A stretch of DNA of 21,591 nt from Pseudomonadota bacterium (GCA_021840785.1 JAKBXD010000010.1:1-21591); one strand, 5' to 3'; counted from the first letter of the stretch, positions 1-8,785 are shown. Notes: generated by a model not told the origin, from the sequence alone. A program made the numbers and translations.

Positions 1-2165
1 GCCTGGCCGAGTCACTGGAAACCGCCCTCGGCCTCGCCGAGGATCAGGCCATCGTCGTCCTCATGGGGCCACAGCATGAGGAAGAGCGTCTGTTCTCCGC
101 CCACCATGCCTGCCCCGGTTGCGGACGCTCCTTCCCGCCCTTGGAGCCGCGCCTCTTCTCCTTCAACAATCCCGCCGGGGCTTGCCCGCGCTGCGATGGC
201 CTCGGCGAGATCACCTTTTTCGATCCGGATCTGATCGTCCCCAATCCGGAACTGAGCCTGCGTGACGGCGCCATCGCCGCCTGGACCAAGCGCCATCAGG
301 AGCACTACGCGCCCCTGCTCACGGCGCTGGCCGCACACTTTCATTTTTCCCTGGACACCCCCTGGCGGGATTTGCCTGACGGCATTCGCGAGCAGATTCT
401 CCACGGCAGCCCCGAACGCATCACCGTCCAGCAAGGTACACGCAGTCATAAGCTGAACTTCGAGGGCGTCGTTGCCAGCCTGGAACGGCGCCTGCGGGAA
501 ACCCAGTCCAGCCTCGTCCGCGAAGAAATCATGCGCTATATGGGCCGTCTGCGTTGCCCGGTCTGCAATGGCAGCCGCCTGCGTGAAGAAGCGCGCATGG
601 TCAGGGTTGGCCCGCTGGCCATTCAGGAAGTCTCGGCGCTGTCCATCCGCGAGTCGTTGCAACACTTCATCCAGCTGCAACTGGAAGGGCAGGAAGCCCT
701 CATCGCCGAGCGCATCCTCAAGGAAATCGGCAGTCGTCTGAAGTTTCTGGTGGATGTGGGTCTTGACTACCTCAGCCTCGACCGCTCCGCCGAAACCCTG
801 TCGGGTGGTGAAGCGCAGCGTATCCGTCTGGCCTCGCAAATCGGTGCGGGGCTGGTGGGGGTGATGTACGTCCTCGATGAACCTTCCATTGGCCTGCACC
901 AGCGCGACAATGACCGCCTCATCGGCACCCTCAAACATCTGCGCGATCTAGGCAACACCGTCATCGTCGTCGAACATGATGAAGACGCCATCCGCGCCGC
1001 CGATTATGTGGTGGATATGGGGCCGGGCGCCGGCACCCACGGCGGTGAAGTCATCGCTCAGGGCACGCCGGAAGAAATCCGCGCCAACCCGGACTCGCTG
1101 ACCGGACGCTATCTGACCGGAGACCTCTGCATCGCCGTCCCCGAGCGGCGACACAGCAATGTCAGCCAGCGCTGGCTGGAGGTGCGGGGTGCTACCGGCA
1201 ACAATCTGAAGGCGGTGGATGCGCGTATCCCCATCGGCCTTTTCACCTGCATCACCGGGGTCAGCGGTTCCGGTAAATCGACCCTCATCAACGACACCCT
1301 CTACCCCGCCTGCGCCCGCGTGCTCATGGGCAGCAGCCAGAGCCCTGCGCCGCACAAGCAAATTCGTGGGCTGGAGGAACTGGACAAAGTCATCGCCATC
1401 GACCAAAGCCCCATCGGTCGCACCCCGCGCAGCAATCCGGCCACCTACACCGGCCTCTTCACCCCCATCCGCGAGCTGTTCGCCGCCACCGGCGAGGCGC
1501 GCACCCGCGGTTACAATCCCGGTCGTTTCAGCTTTAACGTCAAGGGCGGGCGTTGCGAAGCCTGTGAGGGCGACGGCGTGATCCGGGTGGAAATGCACTT
1601 TCTGCCGGACATTTATGTGCCCTGCGACGTCTGCGGCGGCAAACGCTACAAGCGCGAGACCCTGGATGTCCACTACAAGGGCAAAAACATTCATGAGGTC
1701 CTGGAGATGACGGTGGAGGATGCGCGGGCCTTTTTTGACCCCGTCCCCTCCGTCGCTCGGAAATTGCAGACCCTGCTGGATGTGGGCCTGGGTTACCTGC
1801 GTCTGGGCCAGTCCGCCACCACCCTCTCCGGTGGCGAAGCGCAGCGCGTCAAGCTCTCCCGGGAACTCTCCCGGCGCGACACCGGGCGGACCCTCTACAT
1901 CCTTGACGAACCCACCACCGGCCTGCACTTTCATGATATCGCCCTGCTCCTCGATGTGCTGCAGAAGCTGGCCGACGCGGGCAACACCATCGTCGTTATC
2001 GAACACAATCTTGACGTCATAAAGACGGCGGACTGGGTCATCGACCTCGGCCCCGAGGGGGGCTCCGGCGGCGGGCAGATCATCGCCACCGGCACACCGG
2101 ACGAAGTGGCGCACAATCCCCTGTCCCACACCGGGCATTATCTGGCGCGACATCTCAATCGTTGA
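1..2165 (+). CDS. uvrA: UvrABC system protein A, 3' part (5' end outside window)
   Basis: This is the damage-recognition ATPase of nucleotide excision repair. It dimerises, works with UvrB to find bulky DNA lesions, and acts in the cytoplasm. The frame is open from the left edge (first full codon at base 3), so about 720 residues are present and roughly the first 220, including the first Walker A, are missing compared with the usual ~940. Visible in order: a CxxC...CxxC zinc module (about 111-200), the first ABC signature LSGGEAQR (about 798-821) with Walker [10 protein letters not shown], the second Walker [10 protein letters not shown] (about 1260-1286), a second zinc module of the form CEAC...CDVC (about 1555-1640), the second signature LSGGEAQR (about 1828) and Walker [10 protein letters not shown]. 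The two-ABC, two-zinc layout is specific to UvrA. No defect is seen in the visible part. Confidence 0.97.
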   Translation, partial: LAESLETALGLAEDQAIVVLMGPQHEEERLFSAHHACPGCGRSFPPLEPRLFSFNNPAGACPRCDGLGEITFFDPDLIVPNPELSLRDGAIAAWTKRHQEHYAPLLTALAAHFHFSLDTPWRDLPDGIREQILHGSPERITVQQGTRSHKLNFEGVVASLERRLRETQSSLVREEIMRYMGRLRCPVCNGSRLREEARMVRVGPLAIQEVSALSIRESLQHFIQLQLEGQEALIAERILKEIGSRLKFLVDVGLDYLSLDRSAETLSGGEAQRIRLASQIGAGLVGVMYVLDEPSIGLHQRDNDRLIGTLKHLRDLGNTVIVVEHDEDAIRAADYVVDMGPGAGTHGGEVIAQGTPEEIRANPDSLTGRYLTGDLCIAVPERRHSNVSQRWLEVRGATGNNLKAVDARIPIGLFTCITGVSGSGKSTLINDTLYPACARVLMGSSQSPAPHKQIRGLEELDKVIAIDQSPIGRTPRSNPATYTGLFTPIRELFAATGEARTRGYNPGRFSFNVKGGRCEACEGDGVIRVEMHFLPDIYVPCDVCGGKRYKRETLDVHYKGKNIHEVLEMTVEDARAFFDPVPSVARKLQTLLDVGLGYLRLGQSATTLSGGEAQRVKLSRELSRRDTGRTLYILDEPTTGLHFHDIALLLDVLQKLADAGNTIVVIEHNLDVIKTADWVIDLGPEGGSGGGQIIATGTPDEVAHNPLSHTGHYLARHLNR

Positions 2166-2230
2166 GCTTTTTTGCACACCCGCAGCCAATACCGCAAAAT
2201 AACCGGCAACCATTGACTGGAGTTCACCGC

Positions 2231-2785
2231 ATGCCCGTCCTCCCCGAACGCCGAGAGCAGATCCGTAGCGCCCACGCGGCGCTCATCCTGCAGGTCGTCG
2301 CCGCCTGCCAGAATGTCCATCTCCGGGCGCCGCTGGAAGAAAGTCTGCGCGTCGCCGCCGCCAATGGCTGGGGCGATCTGGTCGCCGTCATCCGCCACAT
2401 ACTGGCCGGGCAGCGTGCGCAGGGTTTGCTGCAGGGACTGGACGAAGAAGACGGCACTATCATCGAATCCATCCTCATGGGCCTGCAAAATCCAGAGACC
2501 CTGCCCAAAGCCGGAGACCCGGCTGATCCCACCCTCGCCGCGCCCGGTCTGGCCAGCGTTATCCTCGCCGCCCGCCGCGGTGAGCCGGAAGCCCTCGCCT
2601 GGCTGGGCCGTATGGCCAGTCAGATGCAGCGGGCCGGCGGCGATATGGCGCGCATGGGCGCGGCCCTTGGCCCCCTCTCCCGGGGCCAGTACGACCGCCT
2701 CAAACTGGAGCGCGGCATGGGCCCCCTCGGGCGTAGCCTGCTCCAGTCCGTGCTGGACGCCCTGGCTAAAGCTGAACAGCAGTAA
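2231..2785 (+). CDS. Conserved hypothetical protein, 184 aa, unrecognised
   Basis: I do not recognise a family. The product would be a soluble, mostly helical, Ala/Leu-rich protein with no signal peptide, no membrane segment and no cysteine cluster. The central part has an acidic LDEEDGTIIES stretch, and the C-terminal half holds GGDMARMG and LERGMGPLG. I chose the ATG at 2231 because GGAG (2219-2222) lies 8 nt upstream; an in-frame TTG at 2162 would overlap the end of uvrA and has no such site. It follows uvrA by 65 nt on the same strand and precedes the thioredoxin-TPR gene by about 113 nt, so it may be transcribed with uvrA. Third-position GC is high and even, as in its neighbours, which supports real coding. 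Confidence 0.72.
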   Translation: MPVLPERREQIRSAHAALILQVVAACQNVHLRAPLEESLRVAAANGWGDLVAVIRHILAGQRAQGLLQGLDEEDGTIIESILMGLQNPETLPKAGDPADPTLAAPGLASVILAARRGEPEALAWLGRMASQMQRAGGDMARMGAALGPLSRGQYDRLKLERGMGPLGRSLLQSVLDALAKAEQQ

Positions 2786-2805
2786 CCACCCCGGAAGTCG
2801 GCCGC

Positions 2806-2826
2806 GCCTTGAAAAGGCCCCGTTTT
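2806..2826 (+). terminator. Weak possible terminator after the 184-aa gene
   Basis: GCCTT (2806-2810), a 3-nt GAA loop, and AAGGC (2814-2818) form a 5-bp stem, followed by CCCG and a four-T run (2823-2826). The stem is short and the T-run is offset by four bases, so this is a weak candidate. It would separate the uvrA side from the thioredoxin-TPR gene. Confidence 0.25.
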
Positions 2827-2898
2827 GACCATACCTAAACGGTAAATAAAGGCAGGTGCGGTCTATCTTCTTCATCTTTAATCTTCGCAGGAGTTCGT

Positions 2899-3768
2899 AT
2901 GGCAGTCAGTGGACACGTTCTCGAAGTGAATCTCGGCAATTTTCAGGAAGCCGTCGTAGGGTTATCCCGGAAGGTGCTGGTACTGGTCGACTTCTGGGCG
3001 CCCTGGTGCACGCCCTGCCGGGCCCTGGGTCCTATCCTCGAAAAACTGGCGGCGGAGATGGACGGTGCCTTCGTGCTCGCCAAGGTCAACTCTGACGAGA
3101 ATGCCGACCTGTCGCGCCAGTATCAGGTACGCGGCATCCCGGCCGTCAAGGCCTTCAAGGACGGCGAAGTCGTCGATGAATTTACCGGGGCGCTTCCCGA
3201 ATCCGCCGTGCGTCAGTTCATCAAGAAAAACCTGCCATTGCCAGGTGACGATCTACGCGTGCAAGCCCTTGACGCCATTGCCCAGGGCAAAGCCGCAGAG
3301 GCCGAAACATTGCTGAAGGAGGCCATCAGCCTCAACCCCAAGAACGATCCGGCGCGCCTGGCACTGGCCCGTTTAACCATCCAGCAGGGCCGCCATGCCG
3401 ACGCGCAAATTCAGATCGACGCCATGTCCCCCACCTTCCAGATGGAAACTGAGGTCGAAGGGCTGAAAGCCCTGCTGGAATTCACTGAGGCAGCCCGCGA
3501 CATACCACCCATGACCGAACTGGAAGCCACCATCACCGGCGCATATGGCGACCCCCGTGCCCAGGCCATGTATCAGCGATCCTTGCTCCTCCTTTTGCAA
3601 GGGCGGGAAGAGGCGGCCCTGGACCAGCTTATCGAGATGGTTGAACGCCACAAAAACTATCAGGACGGCCTGGCCCGCAAAACCGTACTGAAGATATTCG
3701 CTTTGCAGGGTAATCAGGGGCCTCTGGTGGAACGCTACCGGACCCGGCTGTCCCGCGCTTTGCACTGA
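2899..3768 (+). CDS. cnoX: Thioredoxin-domain protein with C-terminal TPR region (CnoX/YbbN-type co-chaperone)
   Basis: This is a cytoplasmic protein of 289 residues joining a thioredoxin fold (about 1-110) to a helical TPR-like region (about 115-285). Family members (YbbN, now CnoX) act as chaperone-redoxins that protect clients from oxidation and hand them to GroEL/DnaK. The active site is WCTPC, with cysteines at residues 37 and 40, and the cis-proline is in RGIPAV (P81). The E. coli protein lacks the full CxxC, so this copy should be redox active like the Caulobacter type. TPR-like helices include EAETLLKEAISLNP and ARLALARLTIQQGRHADAQ. The ATG is set by AGGAG at 2889-2893. It lies between an unknown gene and htrA, all on the + strand, a plausible stress-protein neighbourhood. 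The symbol rests on domain architecture, not on proven orthology. Confidence 0.9.
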   Translation: MAVSGHVLEVNLGNFQEAVVGLSRKVLVLVDFWAPWCTPCRALGPILEKLAAEMDGAFVLAKVNSDENADLSRQYQVRGIPAVKAFKDGEVVDEFTGALPESAVRQFIKKNLPLPGDDLRVQALDAIAQGKAAEAETLLKEAISLNPKNDPARLALARLTIQQGRHADAQIQIDAMSPTFQMETEVEGLKALLEFTEAARDIPPMTELEATITGAYGDPRAQAMYQRSLLLLLQGREEAALDQLIEMVERHKNYQDGLARKTVLKIFALQGNQGPLVERYRTRLSRALH

Positions 3769-3810
3769 GGACATCGCTCTGCCTACTATCGTCTCCCACT
3801 GCGATTTATG

Positions 3811-3819
3811 TGCTATGTT
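3811..3819 (+). promoter_or_regulatory. Candidate extended -10 promoter for htrA
   Basis: TGCTATGTT gives a TG dinucleotide one base before TATGTT (3814-3819), an extended -10 layout. No good -35 is visible about 17 nt upstream. It lies about 100 nt before the htrA ATG, inside the 149-bp gap after the thioredoxin-TPR gene. A second, sigma-E-like arrangement follows: GGAACT at 3833-3838 and GTCAAA at 3856-3861. Both are motif matches by eye only. Confidence 0.3.
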
Positions 3820-3876
3820 GTGCCGATTGGCTGGAACTCCCGGCCTACTCCCGGAGTCAAACCCGGAACGTACCGA

Positions 3877-3896
3877 GTTGCAAGACGTTGCAAGAC
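3877..3896 (+). repeat. Tandem 10-bp direct repeat in the htrA leader
   Basis: GTTGCAAGAC occurs twice with no gap (3877-3886 and 3887-3896), ending 11 nt before the AGGAG ribosome-binding site of htrA. Both copies are perfect. It could be a regulator half-site pair spaced one helical turn apart, or a simple duplication in the 5' UTR. Confidence 0.85.
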
Positions 3897-3917
3897 AAAA
3901 ACCCGAAGGAGAATCAT

Positions 3918-5435
3918 ATGGCGAATGATCGCCCGAATTCCATGTTGAAGCGCCGTAAAGTGGTAGTTACTGCCGTGGTAGCGGCGTGTTTTGGTTTTGC
4001 ACTGGGTGCAACGGAGTGGGCACAAGCCGATGCACCTACAGCACCAGCTTTGTCTATCTCGACGAACACAGCTCCTCAACAGGCGTTGGTCGCTCTACCG
4101 GATTTTACCCCGATCATCGACCGTTACGGCCCAGCGGTAGTGAATATCAGCAGCACCACGAATAAGGTCATCCACCAGCAGGCCAACCCTTTTCCACCCA
4201 ATTCGCCTTTTTATCAGTTTTTTCATCACTTCATGGCCCCCGGACAAAACGGTTCAGGTCCACAGCAGCATGAAAAAATCCAATCGCTCGGATCCGGTTT
4301 CATCATCAGCCCCGATGGCTATATCGTCACTGCTGGCCACGTCGTGCGCGGCGCCAACCATGTCGTCGTCACCCTCACCAATCACCACGCCTACCCGGCC
4401 AAGCTGATCGGTCTTTCAGTACGTTATGACACGGCGCTGCTCAAAATTGACGCCAAGAACCTGCCCACCGTGCCCATCGGTAACTCGGATGACATGAAGG
4501 TCGGCCAATGGCTACTCGCCGTCGGCGCGCCTTTCGGCTTTTACAACACCGTGACCCAAGGGGTGGTCAGCGCCATGAACCGCCCGCTGCCCGATGACGA
4601 ATACATCCCCTTCATCCAGAGCGACGTGCCCATCAATCCCGGCAACTCGGGCGGACCGCTCTTCAACATGCAGGGTCAGGTGGTGGGCATCAATGATCAG
4701 ATCTATACCAACAGCGGCGGCTACATGGGCTTGTCTTTCTCGATTCCCATCAATACCGTGATGCGGGTGGTGCAGGACTTCAAGGACCACAAGGCGATCC
4801 AGTTCGGCTATCTGGGCGTGGAAGTGCAGGATGTCACACCGCCCATGGCGCAAGCGCTGCATCTCAAGGAACCGGTGGGTGCACTCGTCGCCTCCGTCAT
4901 GCCGGGCAGCCCGGCTGCCAAGGCGGGCATCAAGCCCGGTGACGTCATTGTCACCTATGACAACAAGCCGGTGTACAATGTCGGGCAATTGCCACCTATG
5001 GTTGGCAATACCCTGCCGGGCACGCGTGCCAGGGTCGGCATCCTCCACCGCGGTGCGGCGGAAACCAAAGATGTCCTGGTTACCGCCCTACCCAAAAACA
5101 TGGCAGGGCCTTCCGGCAGCCAGGAAGCTTCCCAGCCTGCCCAAGTGGGCAAAGTCTCCCGTATGGGCATCCATGTCCAGTCTCTGACCCCCGACATCGA
5201 GAAGCGGCTGGACGTGCATCATGGTGTCGTGGTGGTCGGAGTCAGTGAAGGAGCGGCAGCGGAAGCCGGGATTATGCCGGGCATGATCATCCAGCAGATT
5301 GATCAGCAGGACGTCAACAACCCCACCCAGTTGGAGCACATTGTCGCCAGTCTGCCCGCGAATCAACCCATCCCGTTGCTGGTGCGGCAGGGCAAGGCGA
5401 GCATCTATGTGGTGGTGACCTTGCCTAAGAAGTAA
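3918..5435 (+). CDS. Periplasmic serine protease/chaperone of the HtrA/DegP/DegQ family
   Basis: This protein of 505 residues degrades or refolds misfolded envelope proteins. A basic N-terminus (KRRK, 11-14) and a hydrophobic segment (about 15-30) ending near AQADA form a signal peptide or anchor. The trypsin-like domain has the catalytic triad H141 (TAGHVV), D171 (YDTALL) and S244 (GNSGGP). Two PDZ domains follow, about 285-400 (starting GYLGVEVQDV) and about 410-505 (starting RMGIHVQSL). Length and two-PDZ layout match DegP/DegQ. The ATG at 3918 is chosen for AAGGAG at 3907-3912; an upstream in-frame ATG at 3810 would add 36 residues unlike any signal sequence. A Pro/Phe/His-rich loop (about 91-106) before the protease core resembles loop LA and may differ between relatives. 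I cannot separate degP from degQ or mucD, so no symbol is given. Confidence 0.95.
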   Translation: MANDRPNSMLKRRKVVVTAVVAACFGFALGATEWAQADAPTAPALSISTNTAPQQALVALPDFTPIIDRYGPAVVNISSTTNKVIHQQANPFPPNSPFYQFFHHFMAPGQNGSGPQQHEKIQSLGSGFIISPDGYIVTAGHVVRGANHVVVTLTNHHAYPAKLIGLSVRYDTALLKIDAKNLPTVPIGNSDDMKVGQWLLAVGAPFGFYNTVTQGVVSAMNRPLPDDEYIPFIQSDVPINPGNSGGPLFNMQGQVVGINDQIYTNSGGYMGLSFSIPINTVMRVVQDFKDHKAIQFGYLGVEVQDVTPPMAQALHLKEPVGALVASVMPGSPAAKAGIKPGDVIVTYDNKPVYNVGQLPPMVGNTLPGTRARVGILHRGAAETKDVLVTALPKNMAGPSGSQEASQPAQVGKVSRMGIHVQSLTPDIEKRLDVHHGVVVVGVSEGAAAEAGIMPGMIIQQIDQQDVNNPTQLEHIVASLPANQPIPLLVRQGKASIYVVVTLPKK

Positions 5436-5451
5436 CGGCGCGACAATACGG

Positions 5452-5473
5452 GCATCACCCGCGCGGGTGATGC
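5452..5473. other. Perfect 22-bp palindrome between convergent htrA and xerD
   Basis: GCATCACCCG-CG-CGGGTGATGC reads identically on both strands and sits 16 nt after the htrA stop. It includes the last codons and stop of xerD. It can form a stem-loop at the 3' ends of both convergent transcripts. No T-run follows on either strand, so it is not a classical intrinsic terminator, though it could stop read-through or protect 3' ends. Confidence 0.6.
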
Positions 5474-6369
5474 TTCTGATGTAATTCCTTCAAACGCGCC
5501 TGCGCCACATGGGTATAAATCTCCGTGGTGGAAAGATTCGCGTGGCCAAGCATCAACTGCACACTGCGCAGATCCGCGCCATGATTCAGCAGATGGGTGG
5601 CAAAGGCGTGGCGCAAACTATGCGGCGACACTATTTGAGTAATCCCGGCGGACTGGGCGTAATGCTCAATGTTTTGCCAGAAACGCTGCCGCGTCATGGC
5701 CGCCCCGCGTCTGGTCACGAAAATGGCGGCACTGATGCGTTCGCCCAATATCTGCGGACGACCACTTTGCAGATACTGCGCCATGCGTCCGGCGGCCACT
5801 TCCCCCATGGGCACCAGACGTTCCTTGCGACCCTTGCCAAAGACCACCACCAGACCGGCGCTGAGATCCACCTGGCGCATCTCCAGATTCACCAGCTCCG
5901 ACACCCGCAAGCCGCAGGCGTACATCAACTCCAGCATGGCTGCATCGCGCAATCCCAAAGGGCGTGCACAATCGGGGGCCAACAACAGTGCCTCTATTTC
6001 TGTTTCACTGAGAACATGGGGTAACGCGCGACCAAGACGGGGACTTTGCAGATTGCGGCTGGGATCACAGGTCACCCAGCCCTCCCGCTCTGCGTGACCA
6101 TAGAAGCGGCGTATGCTGGAAAGCAGCCGGGCCACGGAGCGTAAGGCCGCCCCGGATTGTAACTTCTGCCCCAGCAGGCGCGCCAGCGCCCCTTCATCGG
6201 CAGTATCCAGACTCAAACCTTGCGCCGCGAACGCGACGGCCACCTGCAGGAGATCCTGCCGGTAGGCGGCGAGGGTATTTTCGCCGAGGTTTTTTTCCAG
6301 CCACAGCGCGTCGAGAAAGGCGTCGATCTGCTGACGATCGGTCGGCAGGGCAGCAGATGCGGTACTCAT
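5455..6369 (-). CDS. xerD: Tyrosine recombinase XerD
   Basis: This is a site-specific recombinase of 304 residues that resolves chromosome dimers at dif together with XerC and FtsK. The N-terminal SAM-like DNA-binding part (about 13-97) opens with FLDALWLEKNLGENTLAAY, a pattern typical of XerD rather than XerC. Catalytic residues are R155 (ACGLRVSEL), K179 (FGKGRKER), H250 and R253 (HSLRHAFATHLL), H276 (LGHANLST) and the nucleophile Y285 (TTEIYTHV). Spacing agrees with E. coli XerD within one residue. I use the ATG at 6369; an in-frame TTG at 6390 adds seven residues, and neither has a clear Shine-Dalgarno. It is the last gene of the - strand series below rplS, 49 nt after the 410-residue unknown gene. 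A dif-resolving housekeeping role is more likely than an integron or phage integrase. Confidence 0.94.
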   Translation of the reverse strand: MSTASAALPTDRQQIDAFLDALWLEKNLGENTLAAYRQDLLQVAVAFAAQGLSLDTADEGALARLLGQKLQSGAALRSVARLLSSIRRFYGHAEREGWVTCDPSRNLQSPRLGRALPHVLSETEIEALLLAPDCARPLGLRDAAMLELMYACGLRVSELVNLEMRQVDLSAGLVVVFGKGRKERLVPMGEVAAGRMAQYLQSGRPQILGERISAAIFVTRRGAAMTRQRFWQNIEHYAQSAGITQIVSPHSLRHAFATHLLNHGADLRSVQLMLGHANLSTTEIYTHVAQARLKELHQKHHPRG

Positions 6370-6418
6370 TGACTGATCTATGGAGGACAAAGTAGCGGTG
6401 CTTCAGGACACACGCCAT

Positions 6419-7651
6419 TCAATCCAGATACAGACGCGTCACTACCAGAGGGTGAATCCATGCCAATGGGCCTCCCGTCAAGGATCCGGCGCGCTGCGCA
6501 GTGCGCCACAAGGACCAGAAACCCGCTGGGCAACCTTGTGCCACACCACGTTCTGCCACCTGCAACCACCACTGCGGGCCGGCATCGGCAGCGGCGGCAT
6601 ACAATGCACTCTGCCAACTCCATGGCGCAGGTACTGGTTCCGTGGCTGCCCGTTCACGATAAGCGGCCAGCGTGCTGAAATCCGGCCAGTCTTCCTGGCG
6701 CTGCCATCCGGCAAAGCCAAAAGTAGTCGCTGCGGCGCTGAACAATACTTTCCGCGCCTGCCGCAAACTGCGGTGCGGTAAGGCCAGCAAAGTGCCGAGC
6801 CAGACATAGAGACGGATCAATGGCAGAGGGTCCGTGCCGCCACCACCCTCAATGATCATCAGGGTAACAGTCAGGAAAAGCTGGCGTATGGCGTCCAGGG
6901 GCTGGTCGCCGAGGGCGCGGATACGCCCCATGAAGGCGGGCAAATCGCGTTCTCGCAGGGCATGGAGCAGGGGCTTGTCCGTGGCCGGGTCGCGGCTGGC
7001 ACGCCCTTCAGGAACTACCACCGCCACCCCGGCTGGCAGTTGCCAGTGACTCTGCAAAAGCGCCATCGCCCCCAGTGAGAAGGGCTGCGCGGGGAGATTG
7101 GCGGCGGCATCATGCCACTGTCCATAGAGAATGGTGCGCAGGCCTTCGGCATGATTGTCATCGGCTAGGCGCTGGGCCAGCCGGGTAAGGACGATTCGCC
7201 GGGCATTTTCGTCCTCCGCCATACTGAACAGCAACGGCGCCAACGTCTCCAGATCACCGTCTTCAATAGCCTTGGCGAAGGTGTCCGCCTCCATGTCCAA
7301 GGGCATGGGGTTGGCGGCCTCAGACCTCAGCGCTGCGGGCAGCACGGCTGCTGGTTTCACCAGCGATGCCTCCTGCACCTGTAAGGCAGTCACCAACAGT
7401 GCAGGGGGCAAAGACTCCGCATCAGCGAGGAGCGCCAGGGTGTCCGCCACAATCTGCAGGGCCTGCGCATCTGCGGCGGCGGCCCACCAGTGCGGCAACA
7501 AACTCTGCTGCCAGGCAGCACGCAAGACCAAGCGCTGAGCGGAATCGGCCCAGAGGATTTCCCGCTCAGCTACAGAAGCAGAACGCCAGTATTCGAGGAT
7601 CTCCAGCGAACCCGGCGTCAGCACCCCCTCATCCAACCCGAACCCAGCCAT
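6419..7651 (-). CDS. Hypothetical protein, 410 aa, unrecognised
   Basis: I do not recognise a domain. The product would be soluble and helical, rich in Ala, Leu and Trp (WWAAAADAQ near the N-terminus, QWWLQVAERG near the C-terminus). It has no signal peptide, nucleotide-binding motif or membrane helix clear enough to call. Repeated acidic/hydrophobic helices, for example FAKAIEDGDLETLAPLLFS, suggest an alpha-solenoid or repeat-like scaffold; this is inference from composition only. It starts 24 nt after the rplS stop and ends 49 nt before xerD, all on the - strand, so it is probably cotranscribed with the trmD-rplS group. The ATG at 7651 has no strong ribosome-binding site, which fits translation following rplS. 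Codon use matches its neighbours. Confidence 0.8.
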   Translation of the reverse strand: MAGFGLDEGVLTPGSLEILEYWRSASVAEREILWADSAQRLVLRAAWQQSLLPHWWAAAADAQALQIVADTLALLADAESLPPALLVTALQVQEASLVKPAAVLPAALRSEAANPMPLDMEADTFAKAIEDGDLETLAPLLFSMAEDENARRIVLTRLAQRLADDNHAEGLRTILYGQWHDAAANLPAQPFSLGAMALLQSHWQLPAGVAVVVPEGRASRDPATDKPLLHALRERDLPAFMGRIRALGDQPLDAIRQLFLTVTLMIIEGGGGTDPLPLIRLYVWLGTLLALPHRSLRQARKVLFSAAATTFGFAGWQRQEDWPDFSTLAAYRERAATEPVPAPWSWQSALYAAAADAGPQWWLQVAERGVAQGCPAGFWSLWRTAQRAGSLTGGPLAWIHPLVVTRLYLD

Positions 7652-7675
7652 GGCCAGGTGTCGCGTCAGACTGCA

Positions 7676-8020
7676 TCAGCCCAACTTTTCCTTGATGCGT
7701 GCGGCCTTACCAGAAAGATCACGCAGGTAGTAGAGTTTGGCGCGGCGCACATCACCACGACGCTTCACTTCCACTTTGGTCACCAGCGGCGAATAAGAGG
7801 GAAACACGCGCTCCACCCCTTCACCGTTGGAGATTTTGCGGATCGTGAAAGCAGAGTGCAGGCCACGATTACGGCGTGCAATGCAAATGCCCTCAAAAAT
7901 CTGGATACGCTCGCGGTCGCCTTCCTTCACCCTTACGTGAACGGCTACCGTATCGCCCGCACCAAAAGGCGGCAGTACCGACTTCATTTGTTCCTGATTA
8001 ATTTCGTCAATGATGTTCAT
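7676..8020 (-). CDS. rplS: 50S ribosomal protein L19
   Basis: L19 is a protein of the large ribosomal subunit at the 30S-50S interface. The 114 residues contain the family signature: [20 protein letters not shown] near the N-terminus, [12 protein letters not shown], and the basic end [18 protein letters not shown]. The ATG at 8020 has AAGGAG on the - strand at 8032-8027; a TTG two codons earlier is less likely. It follows trmD by 21 nt in the classical rpsP-rimM-trmD-rplS order. Length is normal. Confidence 0.98.
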   Translation of the reverse strand: MNIIDEINQEQMKSVLPPFGAGDTVAVHVRVKEGDRERIQIFEGICIARRNRGLHSAFTIRKISNGEGVERVFPSYSPLVTKVEVKRRGDVRRAKLYYLRDLSGKAARIKEKLG

Positions 8021-8041
8021 ACCCAACTCCTTAGCCTAGTA

Positions 8042-8785
8042 TTACTGCGTTTCGCCGTCCTGACGGCGATACTCTTCCAATAATTCTTTTTCACCCGCCT
8101 GCAAACCTCTTTGCTCCAGCAAATCCGGGCGCCGCTCGGCGGTACGGCCTAGCGACTGTTGCAAACGCCAGCGGCGGATACGCCCATGGTCTCCGGATAG
8201 CAGCACCTCCGGAACACTTGCCCCCGCCACCACTTCGGGCCGGGTATAATGCGGGCAGTCCAACAAACCAGATGCGGCAAAACTGTCCTCCGCCGCCGAA
8301 TCCGCATGACCCAGCAGACCCGGCAATTGCCGCGCCACCGCCTCCATCAGCACCAGCGCCGGCAACTCACCGCCCGCCAGCACGTAGTCGCCGATGGACC
8401 ATTCCGCATCCACCGCCGCCAGCACCCGCTCGTCAACGCCTTCATAGCGGCCCGCCAGTAAAATCAGGCCCGGCAACACCGCGAAATCCTGCACCGCCTG
8501 CTGCTGCAAGCGCCGCCCCTGGGGCGACAAGTAAATCACCGGCACCCCCGGATTGGCCTGCCGCGCTGCCGCAATAGCCGCCAGCAAAGGCGGCGCCATC
8601 ATCAGCATGCCCGGCCCGCCGCCGAAAGGGCGGTCATCCACCCGCCGGTAGGTGCTGTCACTGAAATCCCGCGGGTTCCAGGTTTGCACCTCGATCAGCC
8701 CACGGGTCAACGCGCGTCCGACAATGCCCTCCTGCAAATAACCGTGGATCAGCCCTGGGAAAATGGTGATGACGTCGAAACGCAT
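8042..8785 (-). CDS. trmD: tRNA (guanine-N1-)-methyltransferase TrmD
   Basis: TrmD uses S-adenosylmethionine to make m1G at position 37 of tRNAs reading CNN and similar codons, which prevents +1 frameshifting. The 247-residue protein starts [12 protein letters not shown]. It carries the trefoil-knot (SPOUT) motifs [22 protein letters not shown] and [15 protein letters not shown], which form the cofactor pocket. The start ATG overlaps the rimM stop by one base (TGATG), giving translational coupling. A GTG 25 codons upstream is in frame but lies inside rimM and is not needed. Length is close to the E. coli enzyme (255 residues). Confidence 0.98.
   Translation of the reverse strand: MRFDVITIFPGLIHGYLQEGIVGRALTRGLIEVQTWNPRDFSDSTYRRVDDRPFGGGPGMLMMAPPLLAAIAAARQANPGVPVIYLSPQGRRLQQQAVQDFAVLPGLILLAGRYEGVDERVLAAVDAEWSIGDYVLAGGELPALVLMEAVARQLPGLLGHADSAAEDSFAASGLLDCPHYTRPEVVAGASVPEVLLSGDHGRIRRWRLQQSLGRTAERRPDLLEQRGLQAGEKELLEEYRRQDGETQ

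Noticed and set aside
12..938. Long - strand ORF (308 aa) opposite uvrA
   Set aside because: It lies wholly antisense to clear UvrA motifs; such open frames are expected opposite GC-rich genes. No family resemblance and no ribosome-binding site.
948..2213. Long - strand ORF (421 aa) opposite uvrA
   Set aside because: Antisense to the second ABC half of uvrA, rich in Gly/Ala/Asp/Val as expected from reversed codons. No motif.
3810..3917. N-terminal extension of htrA from an upstream ATG
   Set aside because: The extra 36 residues precede the signal peptide and cover the repeat-bearing leader; AAGGAG directly before the ATG at 3918 decides the start.
5455..6369. Tyrosine recombinase as integrase of a mobile element
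   Set aside because: N-terminal sequence, length and catalytic spacing match housekeeping XerD; no attachment sites, phage genes or tRNA gene are nearby.
7490..8083. + strand ORF (197 aa) across rplS
   Set aside because: It covers the rplS reverse complement and parts of neighbours; rplS is certain, and this frame has no motif.
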